64,000 bases of DNA, taken from contig JAMBOW010000007.1 of NCBI GenBank assembly GCA_023715865.1, positions 176,535 through 240,534 of the forward strand, in the 5' to 3' direction. This document shows, in pieces, positions 1 to 8,695 of this stretch (positions are counted from its first letter, which is position 1; each line of letters opens with the position of its first letter). The notes beneath the pieces are model-generated. The model was not told the DNA's origin. It did no database searches and saw only the letters and a list, made by a program, of their open reading frames with translations. The position numbers and the translations under genes are program-made. This DNA comes from Neobacillus mesonae (GTDB taxonomy: Bacteria > Bacillota > Bacilli > Paenibacillales > Paenibacillaceae).

Positions 1-34
1 AGACAAAAAGGGGCTTCTATAATTAAGCGATTCC

Positions 35-192
35 TTCTCATCTGCCAAAACACGTAAGAACCCTTACGGTTTTGAAGGATTTAGCACCATGTCATCCTTT
101 GCAGCTGCGGCTATCTTGTAAATAACCTTGCTGTAAAGAATCGGTTGCCGGGCTTCATAGGGCCTGTCCCTCCGCCACTCTCGATAAGAACT
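35..192 (-). promoter_or_regulatory. SAM-I (S-box) riboswitch aptamer
   Basis: Read on the minus strand, this has the S-box core: a P1 5' strand (TTCTTATC) followed by GAGAGTGGCGGAGGGAC, then GCCCGGCAACC. The conserved GGTGCTAAATCC follows, then a 6-bp hairpin (CGTAAG/CTTACG at 53-68) that fits P4. The P1 3' strand GATGAGAA at 35-42 pairs fully with the 5' strand. The family senses S-adenosylmethionine and terminates transcription of methionine or cysteine genes when SAM is high. The expression platform and the controlled gene lie to the left of the window, so the target is unknown; by family it should be a sulfur-amino-acid gene. Confidence 0.93.
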
Positions 193-238
193 TGTATGCA
201 ATTGTGTATTAAAAAATAATTTTCAGAAACTAAATGAA

Positions 239-267
239 AGTATAGAATACTTCACACAACTTGTCAA
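239..267 (-). promoter_or_regulatory. sigma-A promoter for the SAM-I leader
   Basis: On the minus strand a perfect -35 TTGACA (262-267) is followed by a 17-bp spacer and TATACT (239-244). Transcription would start near 232, about 40 bases before the aptamer. It reads away from the HEPN gene at 299-1009, which ends just upstream. Confidence 0.85.
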
Positions 268-298
268 AGGAAAATATTATGTTATTCCGATTGGATAA

Positions 299-1009
299 CT
301 ATTTATTGTTTTTCCAATTTTCATTTATATAACGAAAAGAGGCGGTCAGGCTTTTAGCAACCAGCGTTAGGCCCTGCTCCAAATCCTCGGTAAAAGCCTT
401 TAGGTCCTCCAGCTCAAGCTTTCCATTAAGTGTCTGATGCTTCTGCCATAAGTCGTCGACCATCTCTACGTTCATATGGTGGATCTCTGTATTGCGCCTC
501 TTCCTTAAACGATTCATAGGGTCCGAATATTGCTCCTTAAGATCGTTCAAATTCTGAAGAAGCGGCTTGTGCTGCTTCAAATATTCGAACTGGCGCAGCA
601 CTGTAAAATATGAGAAATGAACCTTCACCTTGGAAGTATGGAGATCATACCAGTCATCCAGCAAATTACCTAATTTGTCCAGGATCGCAAACATACGAAT
701 AAAGCCATCTTTATAAAAATATACATAGCGAGCGTAATCCGCTTTTTCATCCGGAGCCATATCTTCCGTGGAATCAGAGTGTACCTTTTGGGCAAAAAAG
801 GAGGCAGCATACGAGCTTTGCTCTAGTTCGTCAAGTGACGTGATGAGACCCCTTGTCCATATTTCCAGCTTCCGATAATCATGCGATGGATCATTTCCTT
901 TCTCAATTGCACGTCCCAGCAGCTGCAGTGTCTCAGCCATCGTATCGATGGCCTCTTTTAAATCGCCGGTGTTGACCCGGGGTGGTTCGCCTAATAATGT
1001 TCGAAGCAT
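299..1009 (-). CDS. Cthe_2314-type HEPN domain protein
   Basis: A 236-residue, largely helical, charged protein with no signal peptide or membrane segment. Residues 171-178 read RRNTEIHH and contain the R-x4-H signature (R172, H177) of HEPN domains, many of which are RNases. The overall sequence resembles the Cthe_2314-like HEPN family; that assignment is from memory. The ATG at 1009 has AGGAGG eight bases upstream. No nucleotidyltransferase (MNT) partner or other antitoxin-like ORF is adjacent. The next gene on the same strand (ctaA) ends upstream at 1229, 219 bases away. The gene appears to be monocistronic. A toxin or RNase role is inferred only from the motif. Confidence 0.7.
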   Translation of the reverse strand: MLRTLLGEPPRVNTGDLKEAIDTMAETLQLLGRAIEKGNDPSHDYRKLEIWTRGLITSLDELEQSSYAASFFAQKVHSDSTEDMAPDEKADYARYVYFYKDGFIRMFAILDKLGNLLDDWYDLHTSKVKVHFSYFTVLRQFEYLKQHKPLLQNLNDLKEQYSDPMNRLRKRRNTEIHHMNVEMVDDLWQKHQTLNGKLELEDLKAFTEDLEQGLTLVAKSLTASFRYINENWKNNK

Positions 1010-1176
1010 ATGTGTGTCCTCCTGTACGTCCTGTACAACTTATGTTCCCCGAATCGAGCTCTCTGAAACCTTTAAATCAACTTTTATGCAAAACATGCGC
1101 TTTTGAAACGTTGTAACAAAAGAAAAGCCCGCGAAATTACTTTCGTAGACTTCATAGGATGGATGACTTCATATGT

Positions 1177-1209
1177 ACCCGGGTCAGTATACTACTGTAC
1201 ACTGCCCGG
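1177..1209 (-). terminator. Hairpin downstream of ctaA, possible terminator
   Basis: An inverted repeat with CCGGG/CCCGG ends and GTAC-containing inner arms lies 20 bases after the ctaA stop. It lacks a clear U-tract, so it may be an RNA-stabilising hairpin rather than an intrinsic terminator. Confidence 0.35.
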
Positions 1210-1228
1210 TTATGTTTAAAGCTAGTTT

Positions 1229-2179
1229 TTAGCTAAGCTTGCTGCCTGCAGGCTTGGCAAGCTTCCATACAACGTAACTCATATAGCACAGCATACCAAA
1301 CAGGACTGCAATGATCGTCATATGTGCCAATACGACAAACATGTATACTTCAGGACGGTCCATCGTAAGCATTAGTCCTACGCCGGAAAGCACCTGCAGT
1401 AAGATGAGACCGATCGCTGTAAGACCAAGCACCTGCATCTCCCGGTTATTTTTGTTATGCCGGTAAGCGAAGTGACTGAGCACTGCGACGACGACGACAA
1501 GAAGGAAAGCGGCAGCCCGGTGCATAAAGGCAATGCCGACTCCGCCCGACAGCTCCGGAACGACTTCTCCGTTACACAGTGGGAAGCCGGAGCATCCGCC
1601 TGCAGAGCTCGTATGACTGACAAAAGCACCTGTATATACCACAACATAGGAATAAATCGTCGTGATCCATACCAGATTGCGGAATCCCTTGCTTACTCGA
1701 GGCAGCTTGTCGAATTGGGTGATGCCGCCAAATTTCTCTTCCTGTCTTGCTCCGAGGGTTGTCATAAGTGCACCTGCAAGCGAGATCAACGCAAATCCCA
1801 GGTGCAGCGCCATGATCGGAGGAGATTGAGAGAATACGACCGCAAGCGCGCCCATCCCTCCTTGAATAATGACAAAAATCAGCGTCAGTAAAGCAAAAAT
1901 TTGCAAATCACGGCGTTTCTTGCTGTACAGCAAGAATAGCACAAAGGTCGCAACCGCAAGCAGTCCTGCTGTTGAGCTCACAATACGGTGTGAATACTCA
2001 ATCAGTGAGGCCAGCGTATGTGCAGGCACGAATTTGCCGTGGCATAAAGGCCATTCATTACCGCAGCCAAGCCCTGACTCCGTCCGGGTAACGACACCTC
2101 CACCAAACGTTGCGAAGAACATGAACAGAGTCGTTACGAGACTGACCCATTTTAACAATTTAATATGTTTCAACTTCAT
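1229..2179 (-). CDS. ctaA: Heme A synthase (COX15/CtaA)
   Basis: A 316-residue polytopic membrane protein that oxidises heme O to heme A for aa3-type oxidases. It has the two-half architecture of the family, with four membrane-embedded histidines in the motifs EYSHR, LHLGFA, FMHRAAA and LAHMT. It has a cysteine pair in each half (GLGCGNEWPLC and GGCSGFPLC), as in Bacillus CtaA. The N-terminus is KLKHIKLLKW followed by the first membrane helix. In B. subtilis ctaA is divergent from ctaB; here ctaB is 17 kb away (19505-20437), so the locus has been split. A TATAAT-like hexamer on the minus strand near 2230-2235 could be the -10 element. Confidence 0.95.
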   Translation of the reverse strand: MKLKHIKLLKWVSLVTTLFMFFATFGGGVVTRTESGLGCGNEWPLCHGKFVPAHTLASLIEYSHRIVSSTAGLLAVATFVLFLLYSKKRRDLQIFALLTLIFVIIQGGMGALAVVFSQSPPIMALHLGFALISLAGALMTTLGARQEEKFGGITQFDKLPRVSKGFRNLVWITTIYSYVVVYTGAFVSHTSSAGGCSGFPLCNGEVVPELSGGVGIAFMHRAAAFLLVVVVAVLSHFAYRHNKNNREMQVLGLTAIGLILLQVLSGVGLMLTMDRPEVYMFVVLAHMTIIAVLFGMLCYMSYVVWKLAKPAGSKLS

Positions 2180-2352
2180 TCACCTGCTGTTATGAAATAT
2201 GGCGATACTATTTCGTTCAACTCTCCTCAATTATAACGGATAAAGGAATCCATAGCATAAGCCGATTGTGACAAAATGTTAACGCATGAGGAGACATTTT
2301 TTATATCTTTTGTTTCTGCCTTTCTGCTTCAGTATATCCATCAAAACATAGC

Positions 2353-2390
2353 AAAACACCGCACTCCTTCAATTTAGAAAGAGAACGGTG
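2353..2390 (-). terminator. Intrinsic terminator of the thioredoxin-like gene
   Basis: On the minus strand CACCG and a 7-bp inner arm CTCTTTC pair with GAAGGAG and CGGTG, followed by TTTTGC. It lies 15 bases after the stop codon of the gene at 2405-2749. Confidence 0.75.
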
Positions 2391-2404
2391 CTGAACAGAA
2401 GCAA

Positions 2405-2749
2405 TTATTTATGAATGGACTTATAAACTTCTACGGCACGATTTAGGAATGTCTCGATTTCTTCGCGTGATTTCCGGTTCTTATTAACAAAACGAATCAG
2501 TTCCCGCCCGTCGGTGTAAGCAACAAAGCTTGGAATACCCAATATATTTTGTTCCTGGCTGACCGTTTCTACTTTATCGACATCGACCTGAATAAGCGAC
2601 AAGGAATCTGCATATTTCTCCTCGACTTCAGGCATGAAGGGATTAATGTAGGTGCAGTCTCCGCACCAATCCGCCTTGAATACAGCAACCGTTAGACCGG
2701 AGGATTGTGTGGATACATCAAATTCAGCTTTGGAATTGATCAGTTTCAT
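2405..2749 (-). CDS. Thioredoxin-family protein with WCGDC site
   Basis: A 114-residue cytoplasmic thioredoxin fold with a redox motif WCGDC near residue 28, in place of the canonical WCGPC, and the cis-proline segment GIPSF near residue 72. It resembles the small YdbP/YtpP-type thioredoxin-like proteins of bacilli, whose physiological substrates are not settled. There is no signal peptide, so extracytoplasmic work such as cytochrome maturation is unlikely. The gene is alone, with its own terminator. It is divergent from the DUF2515 gene at 2877. Confidence 0.85.
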   Translation of the reverse strand: MKLINSKAEFDVSTQSSGLTVAVFKADWCGDCTYINPFMPEVEEKYADSLSLIQVDVDKVETVSQEQNILGIPSFVAYTDGRELIRFVNKNRKSREEIETFLNRAVEVYKSIHK

Positions 2750-2876
2750 CGTTTACCATCCTTTCTGCTATGGCTTCTTAAGCTTATCCTTAGTGAATCA
2801 GACAATGGAGTGGAAGTCAAATTTTTCGTGCATACTAAGTAAAAAGAAGCTGATGCATAAACGAGGGGGTATGAAG

Positions 2877-4160
2877 ATGGAGGATCCGCATCACAGCGAA
2901 CATTCCCGCCGCTCCATTTGGAAGCTCATCAAGTCCATTGTAGTTACGATTCAAGAAATGATTCACGGAAGAATATCGGCATGGGAAGCTTCAAAGAAGC
3001 TGCGTCATCCCCTTCTCTCTCTAACATGGAAGACCTCATCGGCCGTACAGGTTCAAGATCAGCTGGAAAACACAATGGCAAGCGTAAGAACATCCGGTGT
3101 ACAACCTGTTTCGCTTCGGAGCAGCCAGCTTGATCCCTATAGTATAGAAGAGCTTGAGCTCGTTCAGGAAATCAAGGAGCTGACAAGACTCCATAATCAA
3201 AGTAACGTCACAAGGACAGCGGCCTATCTGGATTGCTACAATGCCTACCCTGAGCTTCATTGGGCATTGCTCGCTCACTTCGTATCCCGTAATGGCGGAT
3301 ATAATATGACTGATTTGCACAGCGGTTTGCTGAAGAGCGTCCTCAGCAGCGAGGAAAAAGAAAGGATATACCTGCTTTTGGAGCGCTGCAATGCGCTTAT
3401 TTTTCAGGATGCCTATCCACAGCTGCTTCTATATATTAAAAGCAAAGAAAAAGGAAGAAGCTATTTCAACCTGCTCTCAGAATTTCAAATTTCTGCGTTC
3501 ATGACTCCCTTCTGGGAGCAGTTCTGGCTAAAACGGGATAGTGTACTTTTGACGGTTGGATTGATTATCAATGAACAAAATTATATTGAATACCGTGTTA
3601 TTCGAAATCCCTTTTACCAGCAGCATGTTACGTCCACTTTATCCTTCCGTTCTCACGAAATCGCCGGGCTGAATCAAATCGTTATTCCGCTCGGGATTGA
3701 TCGAGAGCTGACCGGCCTGACACTTACTAAATTCAGTAAATTACATGAACGAATTGCTTTTGGTAAAAGCCTTTATGCTTTGCTCTTTGGACATAAACAG
3801 GTGCTGGAACAAGCCCTCGCCTATGCCCGCGCCGTTCCTCACGAAGGCTCGAGAAGTGAGTACTGGCCGAAGTTCTTCACAAGTCATATGGATGAAACAA
3901 CACATGAAGCCTTATCGTCTCCCATGCTTACACGCAAAAGACAGTTGTCTGCTGATCACAAGCTGTACAGCCCTACCTTACTAAACGTGTGGTATGACAT
4001 GCCCTACGAGAAGATTACTCGTGAAGACTGGCTGACGCATACCGATACGCTTGGACATCTCACGCTGCCAAGACGTCCTAGGGTATTTGAGATCAGCCAT
4101 GCGCACCGAGCCAGCCTGTCGAAGCTTGCATTAATTCATGATTTGGATGCACTAACCTAA
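2877..4160 (+). CDS. DUF2515 family protein (YppC-like)
   Basis: A protein of about 427 residues resembling the DUF2515 family (B. subtilis YppC); no biochemical function is known to me. The frame is open from 2652, but the start at 2877 is chosen because GAGGGGG at 2863-2869 is 7 bases upstream. The in-frame ATGs at 2853 and 2871 are too far from or too close to that site. No signal peptide is evident. The central region (IYLLLERCNALIFQDAYPQ and following) is helical, and the C-terminus carries a basic RRPRVFEISHAHRASL segment. Confidence 0.75.
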   Translation: MEDPHHSEHSRRSIWKLIKSIVVTIQEMIHGRISAWEASKKLRHPLLSLTWKTSSAVQVQDQLENTMASVRTSGVQPVSLRSSQLDPYSIEELELVQEIKELTRLHNQSNVTRTAAYLDCYNAYPELHWALLAHFVSRNGGYNMTDLHSGLLKSVLSSEEKERIYLLLERCNALIFQDAYPQLLLYIKSKEKGRSYFNLLSEFQISAFMTPFWEQFWLKRDSVLLTVGLIINEQNYIEYRVIRNPFYQQHVTSTLSFRSHEIAGLNQIVIPLGIDRELTGLTLTKFSKLHERIAFGKSLYALLFGHKQVLEQALAYARAVPHEGSRSEYWPKFFTSHMDETTHEALSSPMLTRKRQLSADHKLYSPTLLNVWYDMPYEKITREDWLTHTDTLGHLTLPRRPRVFEISHAHRASLSKLALIHDLDALT

Positions 4161-4168
4161 AGCGGAGA

Positions 4169-4207
4169 CAAAAAAAGAGAACTGCTTCAATATCGAAACA
4201 GTTCTCT
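4169..4207 (-). terminator. Bidirectional terminator between DUF2515 gene and flippase
   Basis: A perfect 9-bp stem AGAGAACTG/CAGTTCTCT (4176-4184 with 4199-4207). On the minus strand it is followed by TTTTTT, ending the flippase transcript; on the plus strand only TTTGG follows. It probably serves both convergent genes. Confidence 0.88.
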
Positions 4208-4222
4208 TTGGCATAGAGAAGG

Positions 4223-5854
4223 TTAGCCTCTTGCTCCTTGTTTACCTATGCGCTGCAGCTTCATAAGCGGGCGCAGTACTTTTTGAATCATACGCGGATA
4301 ATTCTTCAGCTCGTCCTCACGCAATACGCGCAGAAGGATAAGCAGAACAAAATAGCTGACAAGAACAGCCACTCCAACAATCACACAGTTGATTAGGTAA
4401 GCAAGTCTTGCTGGCATTAAATCTGCCATTGGAAGCCCAAGCTGATGCAGTCCATAGCCTACCCCGGCTGACAGCACAACCGTCACAATAAACCCTGCCC
4501 ACCGCATGCCTAATATCGAGAAGCTGACCGTCTTCTTAAGGACTCGAATATTAAGCACCGTAATGACTAAGAAAGCAAGACCGGTCGCAGCAATGATACC
4601 GTAAATCCCCATGAACTGGGCAAGCACAAAGCTTGCTGCAAGCTTCACAATAATTCCGATAAATACTGTAACCATCGTAATTCTAGGTTTACCGATCCCA
4701 AGCAAAATCGAGTTTGTCGTCATCATTGTAATTTGGAATATCGTTCCGAATGTCAGCAGTGCAACGACTCCGGCACCTTCCAGCGTACTGAACAGCAGAC
4801 CGTTGATTGAATATGCAGCGACAGTTAATGCAATAACAATCGGCATGCCGGTCATAATAGCAATACGCATCGCTAGGGTAACCTGGCTGCGCAGATGGCC
4901 TTCATCTTTCCTAGCGTAAGCTGCAGCAATAATAGGAATTAGTGATGTACTAAGTGCAATCGCCAGAATCGGAGGTATTCCCGCAACCGGCTGAGCGCGG
5001 TTCGTTAGAATCCCTAGCAGATTCGTAGACATATCTGATCCAACCTGCCCACTGATGAGCGGTTTAATGATAGATGAATCAATAAAGTTCACTACTGGTA
5101 CGGCAAGCGAAGATAATACGATAGGGATAGACAGCGTAAAGATATCCCGATAAATACGTGTTAAAGGGATTTGTGTGCTTGCAGACTGAGCAAGACCCAT
5201 AGACTGATCTTTCCGGGACTGCTTCAATGCAAAATACAACATGACTGCGAAGGCACCAATACTGCCAAGCACTCCGCCGAAGGAGGCACCGGCAGCAACC
5301 TCTTTATCATCATATCCGAGCCGCAAGAGCACGAACGCCAGCAGGATTGCGGTTCCCACTCTGGCGAATTGCTCGACGATTTGGGAGATACCTCCCGCCG
5401 TCATGTTGTTGCGGCCCTGAAAGTACCCCCGCATCATGGCAATGGTCGGAAATAGCAGCAGTGCAGGAGCAAGTGCCCGAATAGCAGCTGATGATTCCGG
5501 TACTTGAGCAACATAGGTTGCATACAACGGAGCCAGTGACCACAGCAGGATCGTCATAACAAGTCCCGCAAAGGCTGCAAAGATCAGCGCAGCCTGATAG
5601 ACTCGCTTAGCTTCCTGCGGTTTGTTCAGAGCATAACGCTCAGATACCATTTTACTGAGCGTGCTCGGTATCCCCGCTGTCGCTACTGTCAGGAGCATAA
5701 GGTAGACGCTGTTCGCCACACCGAATGAAGCATCACCGACAGGTCCAAGCAAATGCTCTAGCGGCACACGCTGAACAAGCCCTAATACACGCGCGACTAA
5801 TGCCGCCGCGGCCAGAATCAGCGTCCCCTTTATAAATGACTCTTTCTTAGACAA
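4223..5854 (-). CDS. MOP-superfamily flippase, YtgP/MurJ type
   Basis: A 543-residue protein with about 14 membrane helices and the polysaccharide-flippase signature near the N-terminus (ARVLGLVQRVPLEHLLG). Length and sequence fit B. subtilis YtgP (MurJ), the lipid II flippase, better than SpoVB, which is slightly shorter, but both belong to the same family. If YtgP-like, it moves the peptidoglycan precursor across the membrane. The start is TTG at 5854, preceded by AAGGGA at about 8 bases. The HAD gene lies just upstream on the same strand and the two may be co-transcribed. Other MOP substrates, such as teichoic or exopolysaccharide units, cannot be excluded. Confidence 0.8.
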   Translation of the reverse strand: MSKKESFIKGTLILAAAALVARVLGLVQRVPLEHLLGPVGDASFGVANSVYLMLLTVATAGIPSTLSKMVSERYALNKPQEAKRVYQAALIFAAFAGLVMTILLWSLAPLYATYVAQVPESSAAIRALAPALLLFPTIAMMRGYFQGRNNMTAGGISQIVEQFARVGTAILLAFVLLRLGYDDKEVAAGASFGGVLGSIGAFAVMLYFALKQSRKDQSMGLAQSASTQIPLTRIYRDIFTLSIPIVLSSLAVPVVNFIDSSIIKPLISGQVGSDMSTNLLGILTNRAQPVAGIPPILAIALSTSLIPIIAAAYARKDEGHLRSQVTLAMRIAIMTGMPIVIALTVAAYSINGLLFSTLEGAGVVALLTFGTIFQITMMTTNSILLGIGKPRITMVTVFIGIIVKLAASFVLAQFMGIYGIIAATGLAFLVITVLNIRVLKKTVSFSILGMRWAGFIVTVVLSAGVGYGLHQLGLPMADLMPARLAYLINCVIVGVAVLVSYFVLLILLRVLREDELKNYPRMIQKVLRPLMKLQRIGKQGARG

Positions 5855-5890
5855 AACTTCTTTCCCTTCTTCCTTCCCCCGTGCGAAACG

Positions 5891-6670
5891 TTAAGGCTGA
5901 TTTTTTAGTAAGCTTTCAGATGAATCGCTTTTTAGAATATGGTCACGAATGACCTCAACAATGCCGTCATCGTTATTTGAAGCAACGATCAGATCAGCAG
6001 CCTCTTTCACCGTCTCCTGTGCATTTCCCATAGCTACGCCGAGTCCAACTGCCTGAATAACAGCAAGATCATTCAAGCTGTCACCTACGGCAACGACCTC
6101 TTCCATTGTAATGCCGAGCAGCTTGCATACTTCTTGAATTCCGCTCGCCTTGGAAATTCCCGCAGGATTCACTTCCAGATTTGTCGGTGAAGAGTTGGTA
6201 ATCTGAAGTCCTCCCAAATTTTGCAGTTCCATCAATATCTCATGACGAACCTCATCATCCTCTGTGGTATACCCGAATTTCAGCCATTCATAATCCATAA
6301 TGGAATCAACCCAGCGCTCACGGTTAAACAGCTGGTCCACTGTGTAGGCCCAGAACCAGCAGTCATGTTTCTCAGCGATTTCGTGCATTTGACGAATCAA
6401 TTCTGGGTCAAGCAGCGTCCGGAGATGAAGCTCATTCGGCGACTTCCATACTTCACTTCCGTTAACCGTAACCATCGGTGTTTCGAGGCCCAGCTCTTGT
6501 CCGTAAGGCAAGGCGTGATGCGCTGCGCGGCCTGTAGAAAGGCAAACATGAATTCCTGCTTCCATTGCTTTATGAATCCAGGTTGAGGTTTCATGTGAAA
6601 TTTCGTGATTGTCCGTTAGTAATGTTCCATCCATGTCTAGAGCTAGTAGTTTATATCGGTAATGACTCAA
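5891..6670 (-). CDS. Cof-type HAD-IIB phosphatase
   Basis: A protein of about 259 residues with all HAD motifs: DMDGTLL (motif I), LSTGR (II), the lysine in GISKASGI (III) and VAVGDSLNDLAV (IV). The cap-domain arrangement is that of the Cof/YidA group, which dephosphorylates sugar phosphates, FMN or related compounds; the substrate cannot be read from sequence. The frame opens at 6697 with ATG, but that ATG has no ribosome site. An AGGAGGTCA at 6678-6686 points to the TTG at 6668-6670. It ends 37 bases before the flippase start, which suggests one transcript. Confidence 0.88.
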   Translation of the reverse strand: MSHYRYKLLALDMDGTLLTDNHEISHETSTWIHKAMEAGIHVCLSTGRAAHHALPYGQELGLETPMVTVNGSEVWKSPNELHLRTLLDPELIRQMHEIAEKHDCWFWAYTVDQLFNRERWVDSIMDYEWLKFGYTTEDDEVRHEILMELQNLGGLQITNSSPTNLEVNPAGISKASGIQEVCKLLGITMEEVVAVGDSLNDLAVIQAVGLGVAMGNAQETVKEAADLIVASNNDDGIVEVIRDHILKSDSSESLLKNQP

Positions 6671-6786
6671 GTAGGGTTGACCTCCTCTAATGTGCATCTC
6701 TTATCCAATTTATTTTTTAATCTAAAAGGCATAGCGACATTTTAACATAAAACTATAAACTTCAACAAAAAATAGGGCATACGAAA

Positions 6787-6822
6787 ATGGCAGGCTGAGA
6801 TTCTTACTTCTCAACCTGCCAT
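6787..6822 (-). terminator. Terminator of the metal ABC transporter operon
   Basis: On the minus strand ATGGCAGG-TTGAGA pairs with TCTCA-GCCTGCCAT, followed by TTTTCG. It lies about 30 bases after the stop of the last permease gene. Confidence 0.85.
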
Positions 6823-6850
6823 CATACCATGATCCAATTACATTGAGGAA

Positions 6851-7744
6851 CTACATCTCTATTGCAGCTTCTTTTTCTAAAATGCTCTTTTTTTGTTTAA
6901 TTCTTCGAATCACTACCCCGTGAAGTGGCGAAAACAGAAACGCCAGCACGAACAAAATTCCAGCGGCAGCAACCATGCAGCCAGCAATGGACGCATCCAG
7001 CAAGACCGCAGAATAGTATCCTCCAACTGAACTGATCATCCCTATGATGACACTGATGATAAGCATATGTCCCAGCCGGTCTGTAAGCAGATAAGCCGTT
7101 GCAGCAGGCACAATCAGCATACCAACCACGAGTATGGCACCGACACTGTCAAACGAGGCGACTGATGTCATGGAGACCATGCCCATCAGCAAATAGTGAA
7201 ATAGCATCACAGGAATACCCATTGCTGCTGCAAGCGCCGGATCAAACGATACCAGCTTAAATTGCTTATAAAACAGGATTAAGAGCAACAAGATGGTGAA
7301 AAGTGTAATTCCAAGCATCCATACGGCTCTTGGACCGACATCCATATCTCCGATCGTGAGCTGATTCCACTGTACATATGCAATTTCGCCAAATAAGACA
7401 TGATCGAGATCAAGGTCTACATTTTGCGCATTAAGACTAATCAGAATAACACCGACGGCAAACAAGGCTGTAAATACGATCCCGATGGATGCATCTGACT
7501 GAAGGCCGCTCGACTCCAGATGCTGTATGAGAAATACCGCGAGCAGTCCGAAAGCCGTAGCCCCTGCCAATAACCATAACGATTCACGACCGCTGAGCAA
7601 GAAGGCAATAGCAATACCCGGAAGTACAGCGTGGCTGATTGCATCTCCCACCATGGCCATCCGTCTAAGAACCAGGAATGTACCGAGCAGTGCGCAGGCA
7701 GAGGAAACAAGAATAGCCGTTAATATAATCCAAAATTCAGACAT
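6851..7744 (-). CDS. Mn/Zn ABC transporter permease (ABC-3 family), second subunit
   Basis: A 297-residue polytopic membrane protein of the ABC-3 (ZnuB/MntC/TroCD) family. It carries the conserved VLRRMAMVGDAISHAVLPGI segment near residue 27 and a second-half segment VGMLIVPAATAYLLTDR typical of metal permeases. It is the last gene of a four-gene operon and is paralogous to the upstream permease. The two would form a heterodimeric channel, as in MntCD/TroCD. The start ATG has AAGGAGG 9 bases upstream. The C-terminal tail is short and lysine-rich. Whether the metal is manganese, zinc or iron is not decided by the permease sequence. Confidence 0.92.
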   Translation of the reverse strand: MSEFWIILTAILVSSACALLGTFLVLRRMAMVGDAISHAVLPGIAIAFLLSGRESLWLLAGATAFGLLAVFLIQHLESSGLQSDASIGIVFTALFAVGVILISLNAQNVDLDLDHVLFGEIAYVQWNQLTIGDMDVGPRAVWMLGITLFTILLLLILFYKQFKLVSFDPALAAAMGIPVMLFHYLLMGMVSMTSVASFDSVGAILVVGMLIVPAATAYLLTDRLGHMLIISVIIGMISSVGGYYSAVLLDASIAGCMVAAAGILFVLAFLFSPLHGVVIRRIKQKKSILEKEAAIEM

Positions 7745-7758
7745 TTGCTTCCCCTCCT

Positions 7759-8688
7759 TTATTTACTGACTTCAGCATGTTTTACGGATTGCTGGCCTTT
7801 GTATTCAGTCTTGGTTCTCCATTTGCGTATTTTCTTAGCTAGCAAGCCCCTTCCTGGTGCAAGCAGAATCGAAACGCCAAACACAACCGTAATAACAAGT
7901 ACGGTAACCGGACCCGTAGGCAAATCCGGTGTGGTCGCACTAATTAATGTGCCTGCAGCTCCGCTGAGAGCTCCAAATAAACCAGCCAGGCACACCATAA
8001 TACCAAGCGAATGGGTCCAGTAACGCGCTGCTGCTGCTGGGGTAATTAGAAGCGCGGCAACAAGCACAACTCCGACGATTTGAACACCTGCCACGACTGC
8101 GACCACGGTCAAGAACAGCAGCAGCTGTTCCAGTAAGGCAGAGGGGTACCCCATCCCCCGGGCAAAGCCAGAATCAAAGCTGATCAATTTAAATTCCTTA
8201 AACAAAAGAAAGCATACGACTAACAGAAGAACGGACACGCCAAGCAGCATATAAACGTCACTTCTGACCATTGAGGCAGCCTGACCAAACATGTATTTAT
8301 CAAGACCGCTCTTGCTTCCGTAATCTCCATGTTGTATACGCGTCAGCATCACAATGCCGACCCCGAAGAACACAGATAACACAACTCCCAGAGCAGTATC
8401 CTGCTTAATACGTGAATAGCGGGTAATGACGGAAATACCGATGGTGGCAATAAATCCGGCAACCAGAGCACCAAGCATGAATAAGAAAGTCGATTTGACG
8501 CCGCTGAGCATAAAGGCGATACAGATACCCGGAAGTGCAGCATGAGCAAGTGTATCTCCAATCAGACTTTGCTTGCGAAGGTAGGTGAAGGAGCCGATCA
8601 AGCCGCTGCTGAAGCCCAGCAGCATAGAGCCAAGCAGAATCCATCTAACATTAGGATCCGCTATTATTGAAGCTATCCATTCGATCAT
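7759..8688 (-). CDS. Mn/Zn ABC transporter permease (ABC-3 family), first subunit
   Basis: A 309-residue ABC-3 permease with the diagnostic LRKQSLIGDTLAHAALPGI near residue 40 and the VGVVLVAALLITPAAAARYW helix in the second half. The start is set at 8688 because AAGGTGAG lies 6 bases before that ATG; an upstream in-frame ATG at 8706 has no site. The beginning of the gene overlaps the end region of the ATPase gene (8696), which indicates tight co-translation. The paired permease begins 14 bases after its stop. Confidence 0.92.
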   Translation of the reverse strand: MIEWIASIIADPNVRWILLGSMLLGFSSGLIGSFTYLRKQSLIGDTLAHAALPGICIAFMLSGVKSTFLFMLGALVAGFIATIGISVITRYSRIKQDTALGVVLSVFFGVGIVMLTRIQHGDYGSKSGLDKYMFGQAASMVRSDVYMLLGVSVLLLVVCFLLFKEFKLISFDSGFARGMGYPSALLEQLLLFLTVVAVVAGVQIVGVVLVAALLITPAAAARYWTHSLGIMVCLAGLFGALSGAAGTLISATTPDLPTGPVTVLVITVVFGVSILLAPGRGLLAKKIRKWRTKTEYKGQQSVKHAEVSK

Positions 8689-8695
8689 TTTGAGC

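Noticed and set aside
1457..2195. Plus-strand ORFs of 144 and 108 codons opposite ctaA
   Set aside because: They lie fully antisense to a well-supported heme A synthase gene, have no ribosome sites and give low-complexity, improbable proteins.
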